Shown here in pieces: positions 14,568 to 23,545 of a stretch of DNA of 35,043 nucleotides. The notes below the pieces were generated by a model. It saw only the letters and a program-made list of their open reading frames with translations, did no database searches and was not told the DNA's origin. Both the position numbers and the translations under genes were made by a program. Position 1 is the stretch's first letter, and each line of letters starts with the position of its first letter. Source of the DNA: Desulfobacteraceae bacterium (GTDB lineage: Bacteria; Desulfobacterota; Desulfobacteria; Desulfobacterales; SKZT01); assembly GCA_007127235.1 (NCBI GenBank), contig SKZT01000150.1, positions 1 through 35,043 of the forward strand, in the 5' to 3' direction.

Positions 14568-16656
14568 TAAATCTCACCGTTCCCAAAGATTGGATTTTGA
14601 TTTGAGGTGCAACTTCGTTATGGGAAATAACCGCCAGGCCTGGAAAATATCTTTCCGTCAACTTTTTGACATGAAGACGAATTGATGCAGGGCAGAGCAA
14701 TACCGGATTGTTTCCGCCTCTGAATTTTTCGAGCTGTTTGCCGATATTTTCCAGGAGTGCTTTGGTCTTTTCAAAATCGAGAGCCAAGATTCCCCCGTGT
14801 CTATTTGACTGGATTGTTTCATGGATAGCTTCTTCCACTTCATGGTCCAGGGTAATAATGGAAAGCATGTTGTCGTTACCTGCGAATGCTGCACTAATTT
14901 GTCTTGCAAGGGCCTGCCGAACCTGTTCGGTCAACAAATCCAGGTCTTGAACATGAGGAGCGAAATCGGCGAGGGTTTCGAGTATTGTGCGTAAATCTCG
15001 AACAGAAACCCCCTCTTTTAATAGATTTTGCAGTACTCTCAATATTCCTCCCAGGCTCAGCAGATTAGGCATCAGTTCTTCAACTAACTTAGGATAATTT
15101 TTGGAAATATTATCAAGCAAATTTTGTGCCTCCTGCCGGCCCAATAACTCATGAGCATGGTTTTTGACCATTTCACTAAGGTGAGTTGCTATAACCGTAT
15201 TGCAATCCACCACCGTATAGCCGGCCATCTGAGCCCTTTGTTTTTTATCTTCGGAAATCCAGACGGCCGGAAGTCCGAAGGCAGGCTCAACAGCGGATAT
15301 TCCTTTCATTTTTTCCGTAGTATTTCCGGAATCTATAGCCAGATAATGACCCGGGGTCATTTCGGCTGATGCAAGGGGAACCCCCTTGAGCAGAAAGCGG
15401 TATTCGTTGGGTTTTAGTTGAAGGTTATCCTTGATATGGATTGGGGGCATAATGAAACCCAGAGAAAGTGCGAATTGTTTACGTATCTGCCGGATTCGAT
15501 TCAACAATTCTCCATCCTGAGAGGTATCCACCAGCCGGATTAACCCGTAACCCACTTCCAATTCCAAAAGGTCTACTGAAAGAAGATGTTCATAGTTTTC
15601 CTCCTTTTCTTTCTCTTTTTCTCTGACCATAGTGACTTCTTTTTCGTCACGGACTGTATCAATTTCTTTTTGATGTCTCTGCACAAAATAAGCCACTGTG
15701 AAAAGAAGGAGCGAAAGTATCAGAAAAGGAAAAAAGGGAAGGCCGGGGATCAGAGCAAATGACATCAATATAGCCCCAACCACCCATATGGCCCGCACAT
15801 TAAACGAGAATTGATTTTTCAACTGGGTGCCGAAATCTCCTTGTCCGGCGCTTCGGGAGACCAATATTCCGGCTCCCGTTGAAATGATCAGGGCAGGAAT
15901 CTGACTCACCAGACCATCTCCGACAGTCAGGGTTGTGTAATTATGCGCTGCTTCCAGCAGTGGCATCCCCTGTTGAACCACACCAATAATAAAACCAGCG
16001 CATATATTGATCAGGGTGATAACTATTCCCGCAATGGCGTCTCCCCGTACAAATTTGCTGGCTCCGTCCATGGCACCGAAAAAATCGGCTTCCCGGGTGA
16101 TTTCTTCCCGCCTGAAGCGAGCCTGCTCTTCATTGATGAGTCCGGCGTTTAAATCAGCATCAATGGCCATCTGTTTTCCTGGCATGGCATCGAGTGTGAA
16201 GCGTGCAGACACCTCAGCCACTCTTCCGGCGCCTTTGGTGATAACTACAAAATTGATTACTACGAGAATAAGGAAAACGACAATTCCCACCACATAGTTG
16301 CCTCCCACCACAAACTGCCCGAAAGATTGAATGACTTTACCAGCAGCAAATTCTCCGGTGTCTCCGTATAATAATATCAAGCGGGTGGAGGCCACATTCA
16401 GGGAAAGGCGAAACAGGGTGGTGACCAGAAGAACTGTTGGAAATATTGAAAATTCGAGCGATTTTTGCACATAGAGTGTTATAATCAGTATCATCAGTGC
16501 TACAGTGATGTTTAATGCAAGGAATATATCCAGTAAAAAAGGCGGGATTGGTATAACCATGACCAGAAGAATAACCACCAGACCAAAAGAGACCAGAAGG
16601 TCACTTCTTAATAAAAACTGAGCCCATCTTTGCTGAACGAGTTGATCTATCGTCAT
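14557..16656 (-). CDS. flhA: Flagellar type III export gate protein FlhA
   Basis: 699 residues, the normal length. About eight membrane segments lie in the first 330 residues. The FHIPEP signature is clear (ARFTLDAMPGKQMAIDADLN, 151-170), followed by the cytoplasmic loop. The C-terminal half is the soluble nonameric platform that receives chaperone-substrate complexes (LELEVGYGLIRLVD, PPIHIKDNLQL, YTVVDCNTVIATHLSEMVKNHAHELLGRQE). A charged stretch (DTVRDEKEVTMVREKEKEKEE) forms the linker. It starts directly at the flhB stop (TAATG) and overlaps flhF. Confidence 0.98.
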   Translation of the reverse strand: MTIDQLVQQRWAQFLLRSDLLVSFGLVVILLVMVIPIPPFLLDIFLALNITVALMILIITLYVQKSLEFSIFPTVLLVTTLFRLSLNVASTRLILLYGDTGEFAAGKVIQSFGQFVVGGNYVVGIVVFLILVVINFVVITKGAGRVAEVSARFTLDAMPGKQMAIDADLNAGLINEEQARFRREEITREADFFGAMDGASKFVRGDAIAGIVITLINICAGFIIGVVQQGMPLLEAAHNYTTLTVGDGLVSQIPALIISTGAGILVSRSAGQGDFGTQLKNQFSFNVRAIWVVGAILMSFALIPGLPFFPFLILSLLLFTVAYFVQRHQKEIDTVRDEKEVTMVREKEKEKEENYEHLLSVDLLELEVGYGLIRLVDTSQDGELLNRIRQIRKQFALSLGFIMPPIHIKDNLQLKPNEYRFLLKGVPLASAEMTPGHYLAIDSGNTTEKMKGISAVEPAFGLPAVWISEDKKQRAQMAGYTVVDCNTVIATHLSEMVKNHAHELLGRQEAQNLLDNISKNYPKLVEELMPNLLSLGGILRVLQNLLKEGVSVRDLRTILETLADFAPHVQDLDLLTEQVRQALARQISAAFAGNDNMLSIITLDHEVEEAIHETIQSNRHGGILALDFEKTKALLENIGKQLEKFRGGNNPVLLCPASIRLHVKKLTERYFPGLAVISHNEVAPQIKIQSLGTVRFNAS

Positions 16657-17717
16657 TATTTTCTCTTTTTCAGTTTATAAACATAAGCTAAAATTTCTGC
16701 CACGGCCTTGAACATTTCTTCAGGGATTGTTTGTCCGAGTTCTACTTGGTATAAAGCTCTGGCCACAGTCGGATTTTCTATCAAAGGCACATCATGTAAT
16801 TTGCCAATCTCTTTGATTTTTTTAGCGACCAGGTCCGCACCTTTGGCCACCACTACCGGGGCATCCATTGTTTCTCTTCTATACTGAAGTGCCACTGCAT
16901 AATGGGTCGGATTGGTTATGATCACATCGGATTGGGGGATCTGATTCATCATGCGTTTTTTTGACATCTCCCGCTGAATCATCCGTACACGTTGCTTTAT
17001 CTGAGGATCGCCATCTCTTTCTTTATATTCTTCTTTCAATTCTTGCTTGGTCATTTTCATTTTCTTTTCCATCTCATAACGGGAAAAAAAATAATCGGCC
17101 ACGGCAATAATGATGAGCAATATGCAGCATTTCAAAAGAATAATGAACATTACCCTGGCCATAAAACCAAGGGTTGGTTCCAGTTCATTTCCCGCAAGGC
17201 TCAGAAATTCATCGAAGCGTACAAAAAGGGTCCAATAGGCCACAGCACCCACTAAAAATACTTTCCCGAATGATTTGGCAGCTTCAAAAAAGGAGCGTTT
17301 GGAAACAAATTTGCGCATGCCTTTGATGGGATCTAATTTTTTCAGATCAGGTTGGAGAGGTTTGACCGTGAACAACCAGCCTATCTGCAGAAAACTGGAA
17401 AGAAACCCGACGACCAAACAAGTAAGAAGCATTGGCCAAATTAGGCCGAAAAGCTTTTGTACCCCAAAAATTAACATCTGTCTTGCCGACAAAAAAGTGA
17501 CCGAAAATTCAGAACTCAATCCCCAAAAAATGGCTAAAAATGATTTTAAATCCTCCCAGAAAAAAGGTGCATAAAAGGACCACATTATGAGGGCGGCCGT
17601 AAGCAGCATGGCGGTGTTTACTTCACGGCTTTGGGCGACCTGTCCTTTTTCCCTGAATTCACGCCGCCTCTTTTCGGTAGGCTCTTCGGTAGGTTCCTGA
17701 TTTTTTTCTTCAGCCAC
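16656..17717 (-). CDS. flhB: Export-gate switch protein FlhB
   Basis: 353 residues, starting with GTG (17715-17717) behind a GAGGTG ribosome site. The N-terminal EEPTEKRRREFREKGQVAQSREV is typical, with four membrane helices to about residue 210. The cytoplasmic domain carries the self-cleavage motif NPTH (269-272) in SDVIITNPTHYAVALQY. Autocleavage there switches export from rod/hook to filament proteins after FliK measures the hook. The C-terminus (IPEEMFKAVAEILAYVYKLK) is conserved. It follows fliR by 8 bases. Confidence 0.98.
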   Translation of the reverse strand: MAEEKNQEPTEEPTEKRRREFREKGQVAQSREVNTAMLLTAALIMWSFYAPFFWEDLKSFLAIFWGLSSEFSVTFLSARQMLIFGVQKLFGLIWPMLLTCLVVGFLSSFLQIGWLFTVKPLQPDLKKLDPIKGMRKFVSKRSFFEAAKSFGKVFLVGAVAYWTLFVRFDEFLSLAGNELEPTLGFMARVMFIILLKCCILLIIIAVADYFFSRYEMEKKMKMTKQELKEEYKERDGDPQIKQRVRMIQREMSKKRMMNQIPQSDVIITNPTHYAVALQYRRETMDAPVVVAKGADLVAKKIKEIGKLHDVPLIENPTVARALYQVELGQTIPEEMFKAVAEILAYVYKLKKRK

Positions 17718-17725
17718 TCAGCACC

Positions 17726-18502
17726 TCAAACCAATTGCAAAATATGTAGAAGGCGCTCCTGTAACCCTTGAAATTCGCGCTCCAGAATGGTGAAAACCAT
17801 TTGCATGCTCAATCCAATAATGATCAAGGCCAAGGAAATATTGATGGGAAAAGACAGCATAAAAACCTGTAACTGTGAAAACACCCGGGACATGATCCCC
17901 AGAATAAACATAGACACCATGAGTACCACCATTACAGGAATTACCAACTGGAGACCCAAAACAAACATTTGGCCAGTCATTGTTAAAATAAAAGGAATTG
18001 CATTTCCCGAAAAATCCATATTTCCCGGAGGTAGAAGGGTATATGATCGAGCAATAACCCGAAATATGATATGGTGAATATCAAGGGCCAGAAATATCAA
18101 AATGGCAATGACATTCTGAAATTGCGACAGAAGGGGTACCTGTTGTTGATGTTGAGGATCAAGGATTTCAGCTGCCGCAAACCCCATTTGATACCCCACG
18201 ATTGTGCCGCCGAATTGAACAGCAAAAAACAAGAGCTGAACCACAAGTCCAAGAAGTAGTCCCAGAAAAGCTTCCTGGAGAATAATCAGACCAAATCCGA
18301 TGGATGTCATCTGTTGTTCGGACAGTTTAAAATCAAGGACCGGAAACAGAAGCAATGACATGGTCACTGCCACTGCAAGGCGAACTCTTATTGCGGCATT
18401 TGAAATTGTAAAAACAGGAAGCGAAACGACTATGGCGCCCATCCTTGCCAGGATGACCAGAAATACATACCAGCGTTCAAATGAAAGGAGTTCTATTTCC
18501 AA
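17726..18502 (-). CDS. fliR: Export-gate protein FliR
   Basis: 258 residues, mostly hydrophobic, with about six membrane segments. Family segments include FLVILARMGAIVVSLPVF and the QFGGTIVGYQMGFAAAEILDP stretch. FliR joins FliP and FliQ in the helical export-gate complex. The start is a TTG (18500-18502); an in-frame TGA lies two codons before it and no good ribosome site is visible. A 19-codon reading frame (18477-18536) overlaps this start and could provide translational coupling from fliQ. The gap after fliQ is 47 bases. Confidence 0.93.
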   Translation of the reverse strand: MEIELLSFERWYVFLVILARMGAIVVSLPVFTISNAAIRVRLAVAVTMSLLLFPVLDFKLSEQQMTSIGFGLIILQEAFLGLLLGLVVQLLFFAVQFGGTIVGYQMGFAAAEILDPQHQQQVPLLSQFQNVIAILIFLALDIHHIIFRVIARSYTLLPPGNMDFSGNAIPFILTMTGQMFVLGLQLVIPVMVVLMVSMFILGIMSRVFSQLQVFMLSFPINISLALIIIGLSMQMVFTILEREFQGLQERLLHILQLV

Positions 18503-18549
18503 AAGAGTTCAACCCGTCTTTCTTGATATTGCCCATCAACTGCTCATCG

Positions 18550-18825
18550 TCATTGTGCTCCTGTGATTACAATCAGCGTCCCGAAAATTTCACGGGCAAG
18601 TTCCACCACAATATTGAGTATCCAGGGGGCGGCAATGATCAGGGCAACCAGAACGGCAACAATTTTGGGAACAAAGGTCATGGTTTGTTCATTAATCTGG
18701 GTTGCTGCCTGGAAAATACTTATCAGCAAACCTGTTGCAAGGCCGGAAAGCATCATGGGAGAAGCAGCCAAAAGTATAGTTGTTACCGCCTGTCTGGCGA
18801 GATCAATTACCATTGCTTCGTTCAT
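18550..18825 (-). CDS. fliQ: Export-gate protein FliQ
   Basis: 91 residues and two membrane helices (about 14-36 and 52-75), the family's normal size. Conserved features are VIDLARQAVTTILLAASPMM and SIFQAATQINEQTMTFVPKI. Three ATG codons stand in a row. The third (18823-18825) is chosen because the AAGGAG ribosome site directly abuts the first and would be 6 bases from the third. If the first were used, two extra Met residues would be added. FliQ is part of the FliPQR export gate. Confidence 0.94.
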   Translation of the reverse strand: MNEAMVIDLARQAVTTILLAASPMMLSGLATGLLISIFQAATQINEQTMTFVPKIVAVLVALIIAAPWILNIVVELAREIFGTLIVITGAQ

Positions 18826-18856
18826 CATCATCTCCTTTTATTTAAATCTGCATAAC

Positions 18857-19612
18857 TTAATAGAAACCTTGCAGCAAAGAACCGACAATTAAATTCCATC
18901 CATCCACCAGCACAAACAAAAGGACCTTGAAAGGCAGAGATATGATGATAGGTGGAAGCATAAGCATGCCCATGGTCATCAGCACCGAGGCTGTGATCAT
19001 GTCAATGATCAAAAAAGGAACGAAGATCATAAATCCAATCTGAAACGCTCTTCTTAATTCAGAAAGCATAAATGCAGGAATGAGCGTCAGGGTTGCAATG
19101 TCTTCTTTGGTTTCGGGTAAATTGTTGCCGGCGATTTCGATCATGAGTTTAAGATCGTCTTCTCGGACCTGGGAAAACATAAAATCCCGCAGTGGGGTGA
19201 CGGCAAGCTGAAGGGCTGCTTTTTCTTCAATCTGTTCCTGGAGGTAGGGTTGCAATGCGGTTTCATTGATTTGGATAAAAACCGGAGACATGATAAAAAA
19301 AGTCAAAAACATGGCCAGGCCGATAATGATTTGATTGGGAGGCATCTGTTGTGTGCCCATGGCCTGCCTTAAAAAAGAGAGGACAATCACGATGCGAATA
19401 AAAGATGTGGTCATCAACAATATGGCGGGAGCCATAGTCAAGATTGTCATCAAAACCAATATCTGCAATATCATTGAGACTTGGGCCGGTCCTGAGGGTG
19501 ACCCCAAATTCAGGGTCAGGCCTGGCAAATCCTGCGCCAGTCCTGAAACGGGGCATATTAATGGGATCAGTAACGTAATTAAGAGCAATAAGTTCAACTT
19601 GAGTATTTTCAT
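18857..19612 (-). CDS. fliP: Export-gate protein FliP
   Basis: 251 residues with a cleavable signal sequence (MKILKLNLLLLITLLIPLICPVSG), as in E. coli FliP, and four membrane helices. The family signature region MTTSFIRIVIVLSFLRQAMGTQQMPPNQIIIGLAMFLTFF is intact, as is the C-terminal MITASVLMTMGMLMLPPIIISLPFKVLLFVLVDGW. It forms the core of the export channel. The ATG overlaps the fliO stop as ATGA; 25 bases separate it from fliQ (counted from the third ATG, 31). Confidence 0.97.
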   Translation of the reverse strand: MKILKLNLLLLITLLIPLICPVSGLAQDLPGLTLNLGSPSGPAQVSMILQILVLMTILTMAPAILLMTTSFIRIVIVLSFLRQAMGTQQMPPNQIIIGLAMFLTFFIMSPVFIQINETALQPYLQEQIEEKAALQLAVTPLRDFMFSQVREDDLKLMIEIAGNNLPETKEDIATLTLIPAFMLSELRRAFQIGFMIFVPFLIIDMITASVLMTMGMLMLPPIIISLPFKVLLFVLVDGWNLIVGSLLQGFY

Positions 19613-19989
19613 TTTTTTGTCTCAAAATGTTCCTTGAGGTTATCTTCGAAACTGATATTCGATCGGTGACTATCGAAATGATAAAGAAAATCAACCCTTT
19701 CATTTCCAAGGCCCAGCAATATTTCCTCTCCGCGGACCTCGACAAGGCACAAAATTTTTTTCCCCCCGACAGGACGCATCTCCAAAATCTTGATATGGCC
19801 GGTTTTACTCCCTTTTAAAAATTTAATTCCTTTTCGGTTCAGAACATAGATCAGAAGCATTAACCCCACCACAATGATCATCCCGATAAACATTCTTAAG
19901 CCTGAAAAAAACAAATCAATGGTTTCTGACTGGGCAGCCCACAGATCAGCAGGAAATAGCAGTATGAAAACAGGCAGGAAATGTAGCAT
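19609..19989 (-). CDS. fliO: FliO, export-gate assembly protein
   Basis: 126 residues. A probable signal or short membrane segment (1-18), then one membrane helix (about 33-50, MFIGMIIVVGLMLLIYVL), and a small cytoplasmic domain (IKILEMRPVGGKKILCLVEVRGEEILLGLGNERVDFL), which is the FliO beta-rich domain. FliO helps FliP assemble. Sequence conservation is low in this family, but domain layout and position between fliN and fliP are decisive. Confidence 0.9.
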   Translation of the reverse strand: MLHFLPVFILLFPADLWAAQSETIDLFFSGLRMFIGMIIVVGLMLLIYVLNRKGIKFLKGSKTGHIKILEMRPVGGKKILCLVEVRGEEILLGLGNERVDFLYHFDSHRSNISFEDNLKEHFETKK

Positions 19990-19995
19990 CCTTAT

Positions 19996-20376
19996 TTACC
20001 TCAATTTTTCCAGGCGCTCCATAGTACTGACCACATCAATCAGGCGCAGGCCGAATTTCTCATTGACCACAACAGCTTCACCCCTGGCAATGAGGCGTGA
20101 ATTTACATAGAGATCAAGGGGTTCATCGGCCATTTTGTCCAGTTCGATAATTCCGCCTTCTTTCATTTTCAGAAAATCCTTGATCAGCATTTTGGCGCGA
20201 CCCACCTCTACCGAGATCTTAAGAGGAACATCTAGCAAAAAATCGATATCCTTTGCATTGGAACCCCTATCCGTTTGCGTTTTGGATAATTTAGTTTCCG
20301 GTTCCAATGATTCTTCCAGAGTTTTTGATTTATGATCGATTTGTTCGACGTTTTTATCCTTATTCTTTTCAGACAT
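19996..20376 (-). CDS. fliN: C-ring switch protein FliN
   Basis: 126 residues. A polar, probably disordered N-terminal stretch of about 43 residues is followed by the SpoA/SpoR (surface presentation) domain: DFLLDVPLKISVEVGRAKMLIKDFLKMKEGGIIELDKMADEPLDLYVNSRLIARGEAVVVNEKFGLRLIDVV. This is a very typical FliN core. FliN forms the bottom of the C-ring, binds FliH and CheY, and helps torque switching. It lies 3 bases after fliM and 6 before fliO. Confidence 0.97.
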   Translation of the reverse strand: MSEKNKDKNVEQIDHKSKTLEESLEPETKLSKTQTDRGSNAKDIDFLLDVPLKISVEVGRAKMLIKDFLKMKEGGIIELDKMADEPLDLYVNSRLIARGEAVVVNEKFGLRLIDVVSTMERLEKLR

Positions 20377-20379
20377 TTT

Positions 20380-21390
20380 TTACTCTCCTATACTGGCTTG
20401 CTTCACAATGCGTACGGCTTTTTTTCCATTCAATAAGCCCGGTTGAGCGCTGTATTTCTGTCTTTGTCCTGCCAATACCTTAATCGGTGCGGATTCATCG
20501 TAATCGAAAGTGACAATATCTCCCTTTGATAACTCGATTATTTCCTGAACTGTTAGGAGCAATTCTCCCCAAATGGCCGAAATAGAGATGTCCATATTAA
20601 TGACCTCTTTTTCTAAAAATTTGGCCCAGTTGCTATCATTGGTAGTTTCGGACATCAAAAGTCCTTCTTCACGGAACCTCTCTCTAAACGGTTCAAGGGA
20701 AAAATAAGGAATGATCATCAGGATTTCTCCTTTGAGTTCTCCAACAGAAACTGAGAAACCGACCTGAATTACCTCAGTTTCAGGAGATAAGATATTTAGC
20801 ATTTTCCAGTTTGTTTCCACCCGGATTATGCTGGAATGCAAATAATCTAAAGAGGCGAACGCACGATTTAACACATGACAGCCTTCTGACATCAAAGACC
20901 TGATAACATTTGACTCAATGGGTGTGACCTCTCTGTGCAGCACCAAAAAATCGCTTTCGGAAGATACACCGAACAGCATTTCCACAAGGCCGAAACATAG
21001 GTTTTTGTCAAAAACAAATAATCCGTTGCCTTTTAAGGGATCTAGAGAAAAAACTCCGAGTACCCCGGCATTTTGAAGGTTTGATAAAAAATCCTCAAAG
21101 AACCTTGAAACGATCTCGGTTTTTTGAATATTTACATTTCGCTGAAGGCTGTTGGAAAGGCCGATGCCGTAATAACGGGCAAAGGCGTTAAATACGCTGT
21201 CGAGATTGGCTATACGCCACTTGCTGTAGTTTTGGCCTTTGGTCAGATCGATGCTGGCTATGTTTCTGGTCTCAGGCAAAACAGCAGAGAATTTACAAGT
21301 GGTACCTGGATTTAACCGATCTCCTATTTCTCCACCTACAAAGGCGGACAAAAGTTCATCGATTTCATCCTGGGTCAAAATTCGATCCAT
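20380..21390 (-). CDS. fliM: C-ring switch protein FliM
   Basis: 336 residues. The N-terminal CheY-binding peptide is present (LTQDEIDELL, 5-14). A middle CheC-like domain (about 40-225) binds FliG, and the C-terminal SpoA domain (about 250-325, MDISISAIWGELLLTVQEIIELSKGDIVTFDY) binds FliN. The GGxG loop of the middle domain, which in other FliM contacts FliG, is replaced: LFGVSSESDF at 139-148. This is unusual and may mean a changed FliM-FliG contact. The gene stands between fliL (12 bases) and fliN. Confidence 0.95.
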   Translation of the reverse strand: MDRILTQDEIDELLSAFVGGEIGDRLNPGTTCKFSAVLPETRNIASIDLTKGQNYSKWRIANLDSVFNAFARYYGIGLSNSLQRNVNIQKTEIVSRFFEDFLSNLQNAGVLGVFSLDPLKGNGLFVFDKNLCFGLVEMLFGVSSESDFLVLHREVTPIESNVIRSLMSEGCHVLNRAFASLDYLHSSIIRVETNWKMLNILSPETEVIQVGFSVSVGELKGEILMIIPYFSLEPFRERFREEGLLMSETTNDSNWAKFLEKEVINMDISISAIWGELLLTVQEIIELSKGDIVTFDYDESAPIKVLAGQRQKYSAQPGLLNGKKAVRIVKQASIGE

Positions 21391-21402
21391 GTTTGACTCC
21401 TG

Positions 21403-21894
21403 TTATTGGACCACAAAATCAGTGAAAAAGATGTCGTTGAGTTCATCGTTTCCAAGCAAGGAGTTTACATGCGCTATCAAGTCGGCTTTCAGCTGCAATT
21501 TTCCCTGCAGATCTTTTATCTGGTCAAAATGTTTATTGCCCACAAGAAGCAAGACTGCGTCGGTAATCTGAGGCATGCGATTTTTAATCCGTACACTGCT
21601 CTCCTTGTCTTTGGCCTCCAGGGTGATTCCCATCTTTAGAAAACGGGTCGTGTCTTTGTGCATAATATTGACCACAAAATCCTCCATTTTAACCAAAGGG
21701 CCCAGACTTTCATTGATTGTAGGGGTATTTTTTTGTAAGCCAGCCTCAGCAGAGCGAAAGCCATTAAATCCACCGTAGAAATAGGCGGCCAATCCTCCTC
21801 CAACAACCAGAAAAATCAGCATGGGAATTCCAATCAAGAAGATTTTATTCTTAGCGTTTTTTTGATTTTCCTTCGGTTCTTTTTTTTTAGTCAT
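21403..21894 (-). CDS. fliL: FliL, stator-associated basal-body protein
   Basis: 163 residues. A lysine-rich cytoplasmic start is followed by one membrane helix (about 18-40, IFLIGIPMLIFLVVGGGLAAYF) and a periplasmic domain of about 120 residues containing MEDFVVNIMHKDTTRFLKMGITLEAKD and the C-terminal NDIFFTDFVVQ, which is characteristic (FTxFVxQ). FliL forms rings around the stator unit and helps it bear load. It lies 38 bases after motB. Confidence 0.95.
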   Translation of the reverse strand: MTKKKEPKENQKNAKNKIFLIGIPMLIFLVVGGGLAAYFYGGFNGFRSAEAGLQKNTPTINESLGPLVKMEDFVVNIMHKDTTRFLKMGITLEAKDKESSVRIKNRMPQITDAVLLLVGNKHFDQIKDLQGKLQLKADLIAHVNSLLGNDELNDIFFTDFVVQ

Positions 21895-21932
21895 ATTTGT
21901 ATCTCCATTTTTTGAAACTCATTGATTAAAAA

Positions 21933-22679
21933 TCAAAACGGCAACTGGTCACTGGAATCTATCAAATAGGGAAGTGTCTGCCTGTAGTTCCCGGCAAATT
22001 CGAGCACGAATTCCACCCGCCTGTTTAGAGCTCTGTTTTCAACAGTATCGTTGGGGACAATCGGACGATGCTCTCCATAGCCCACTGCTGATAATCTATC
22101 CAAGGAGAGAAGCTCATTTTGAGCGAAAAATTTTAAAACCTCGATAGCCCGATAGGCAGACAAATCCCAGTTTGTCTGGTCTGATGTAATATAAGGGGTG
22201 TCATCGGTATGACCTTCAATGCGGAGCTCGAAAGGAAGCGGTGAAACCAGTTGAGCCACTTTTCGTAAAACCGGGTGCGCTTCGTTTTTCAAGCGGCTGG
22301 AACCCGGATCGAATAAAATTTTTTCTGTAACTCGAAGCACCATTGCTCCCCGATCATTTACCAGTTCGATATCTCTGTCCAATTCCAGCTTTTTAATATT
22401 TATTTCCAGCTGTTTATAAACCCTTTGAAGCATGTCAAAAGGAATGGAAACGGTCCGTGGAATAATCATGACGGATCTTGGGTCTTTGTCGGTCTTGCTC
22501 TCGGTTATTCCAAAAGCTCCCCGTAGGGATGTCACCGCCTGTTCAAATTTGATTTTATCCATCTCGGCCATGGACAGCAGCAAAACAAAAAAGGTTAACA
22601 GCAAAGTCACCATGTCACTGTAAGTGGTCATCCATGCCGGAGCACCGACCATTTTTTTCTTTTTGTTCCTGTTTAACAT
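21933..22679 (-). CDS. motB: Stator protein MotB
   Basis: 248 residues from the ATG at 22677-22679. A longer frame starts at a TTG (22733) inside motA without a ribosome site, so the ATG is preferred, although its own site is weak. The N-terminus PAWMTTYSDMVTLLLTFFVLLLSM carries the ion-binding Asp22 on the single membrane helix. The C-terminal OmpA-like domain (LRIEGHTDDTPYITSDQTNWDLSAYRA, NRALNRRVEFVLE) anchors to peptidoglycan. Ten bases separate it from motA. Whether protons or sodium drive it is not decided. Confidence 0.95.
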   Translation of the reverse strand: MLNRNKKKKMVGAPAWMTTYSDMVTLLLTFFVLLLSMAEMDKIKFEQAVTSLRGAFGITESKTDKDPRSVMIIPRTVSIPFDMLQRVYKQLEINIKKLELDRDIELVNDRGAMVLRVTEKILFDPGSSRLKNEAHPVLRKVAQLVSPLPFELRIEGHTDDTPYITSDQTNWDLSAYRAIEVLKFFAQNELLSLDRLSAVGYGEHRPIVPNDTVENRALNRRVEFVLEFAGNYRQTLPYLIDSSDQLPF

Positions 22680-22689
22680 CAAGTCTTTA

Positions 22690-23463
22690 TTATTTAACTT
22701 TTTTGAAAACGCTTTGCCGGTCTTTAGGAGCAAGATAGATATGAAGTTTTTGTTCCATGATTCTGGGGTTTTCTCCAGCGAGTATGGAATTCATTCCTTC
22801 AACAATGAGTTCTTTTTTTAAAAGTTCAAATTGTGATCGGGTTTTTAATTTTCCGGACATGGGTAAAAAAAGAACGTTGGCGGATACAGCACCATAAAAA
22901 GTGGTTAGTAGTGCAACAGCCATGGCAGGGCCAATTGTGGAAGGATCGTTCATGGTTTGGAGCATCTGCACAAGGCCTATCAAAGTTCCGACCATTCCAA
23001 TTGCCGGTGCGTAAGTTCCAAGAGCTGCAAAAATATCGGCACCGCTTTCATGCCGTTCACGTATATGATCAATTTCCCGAACAAGCATCTGTTCCAACAG
23101 CTCGGGTTCGTGCCCGTCCGCGGCCATCTGCAAGCCTTTAACCAGAAACGGGTCCTCTACATCCTTGGCCACGGATTGAAGAGACAGCAGCCCCTCTTTT
23201 CTGGCTTTTCCGGCAAAGCTGGTCAGTTGCTCGATAAGTAAAGTGGGGGGCAATTCTTTAATAAAAAATGTTTTTTTTGCCACGGAAAATGCGCGAAAAA
23301 CTTCCTTGAAAGGATAATGTACCAGGATTGCGCCCATGGTTCCTCCCGTAACAATCATAATGGCCTGAGGATCAATAAAGATAGTCAGGTGGCTACCGCT
23401 CATAATGGCAAGTATCATAAGTCCTAAGGCTGAAATTATACCAAGAAGGGTTGAAATATCCAT
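22690..23463 (-). CDS. motA: Stator protein MotA
   Basis: 257 residues with four membrane helices and a long cytoplasmic loop. The rotor-contacting charges of the loop are in place (ARKEGLLSL, R88 and E90), as are the two channel prolines (P153 in APAIGMVGTLIGL and P201 in VLFLPMSGKL). It begins ISTLLGIISALGLMILAIM. An AAGGAG ribosome site lies upstream. It is the first gene of the long motA-to-fliA block and has a sigma-54-type promoter about 25 bases upstream of its ATG. Confidence 0.97.
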   Translation of the reverse strand: MDISTLLGIISALGLMILAIMSGSHLTIFIDPQAIMIVTGGTMGAILVHYPFKEVFRAFSVAKKTFFIKELPPTLLIEQLTSFAGKARKEGLLSLQSVAKDVEDPFLVKGLQMAADGHEPELLEQMLVREIDHIRERHESGADIFAALGTYAPAIGMVGTLIGLVQMLQTMNDPSTIGPAMAVALLTTFYGAVSANVLFLPMSGKLKTRSQFELLKKELIVEGMNSILAGENPRIMEQKLHIYLAPKDRQSVFKKVK

Positions 23464-23498
23464 CGATGCAATCTCCTTGCTTTTTTTTAGGGATTAAA

Positions 23499-23514
23499 TG
23501 CAAGCAATATACCA
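23499..23514 (-). promoter_or_regulatory. Sigma-54 promoter of motA
   Basis: The minus strand reads TGGTATATTGCTTGCA. Against the sigma-54 consensus TGGCACGN4TTGCA, the GG and GC pairs have exactly the required spacing and the -12 TTGCA is perfect; the -24 differs at two or three less critical bases. It lies directly downstream of an intrinsic terminator and about 36 bases from the motA ATG. A palindrome GCTGATCAGC (23529-23538) just upstream might be an activator site, but this is speculative. Confidence 0.65.
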
Positions 23515-23545
23515 GCCTGAGCAGCAGTGCTGATCAGCTATAGAT

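Noticed and set aside
22680-22733. Longer MotB starting at TTG inside motA
   Set aside because: No ribosome site precedes the TTG and the added 18 residues are not family-like; the ATG at 22677-22679 lies just before the conserved PAWMTTYSDM segment.
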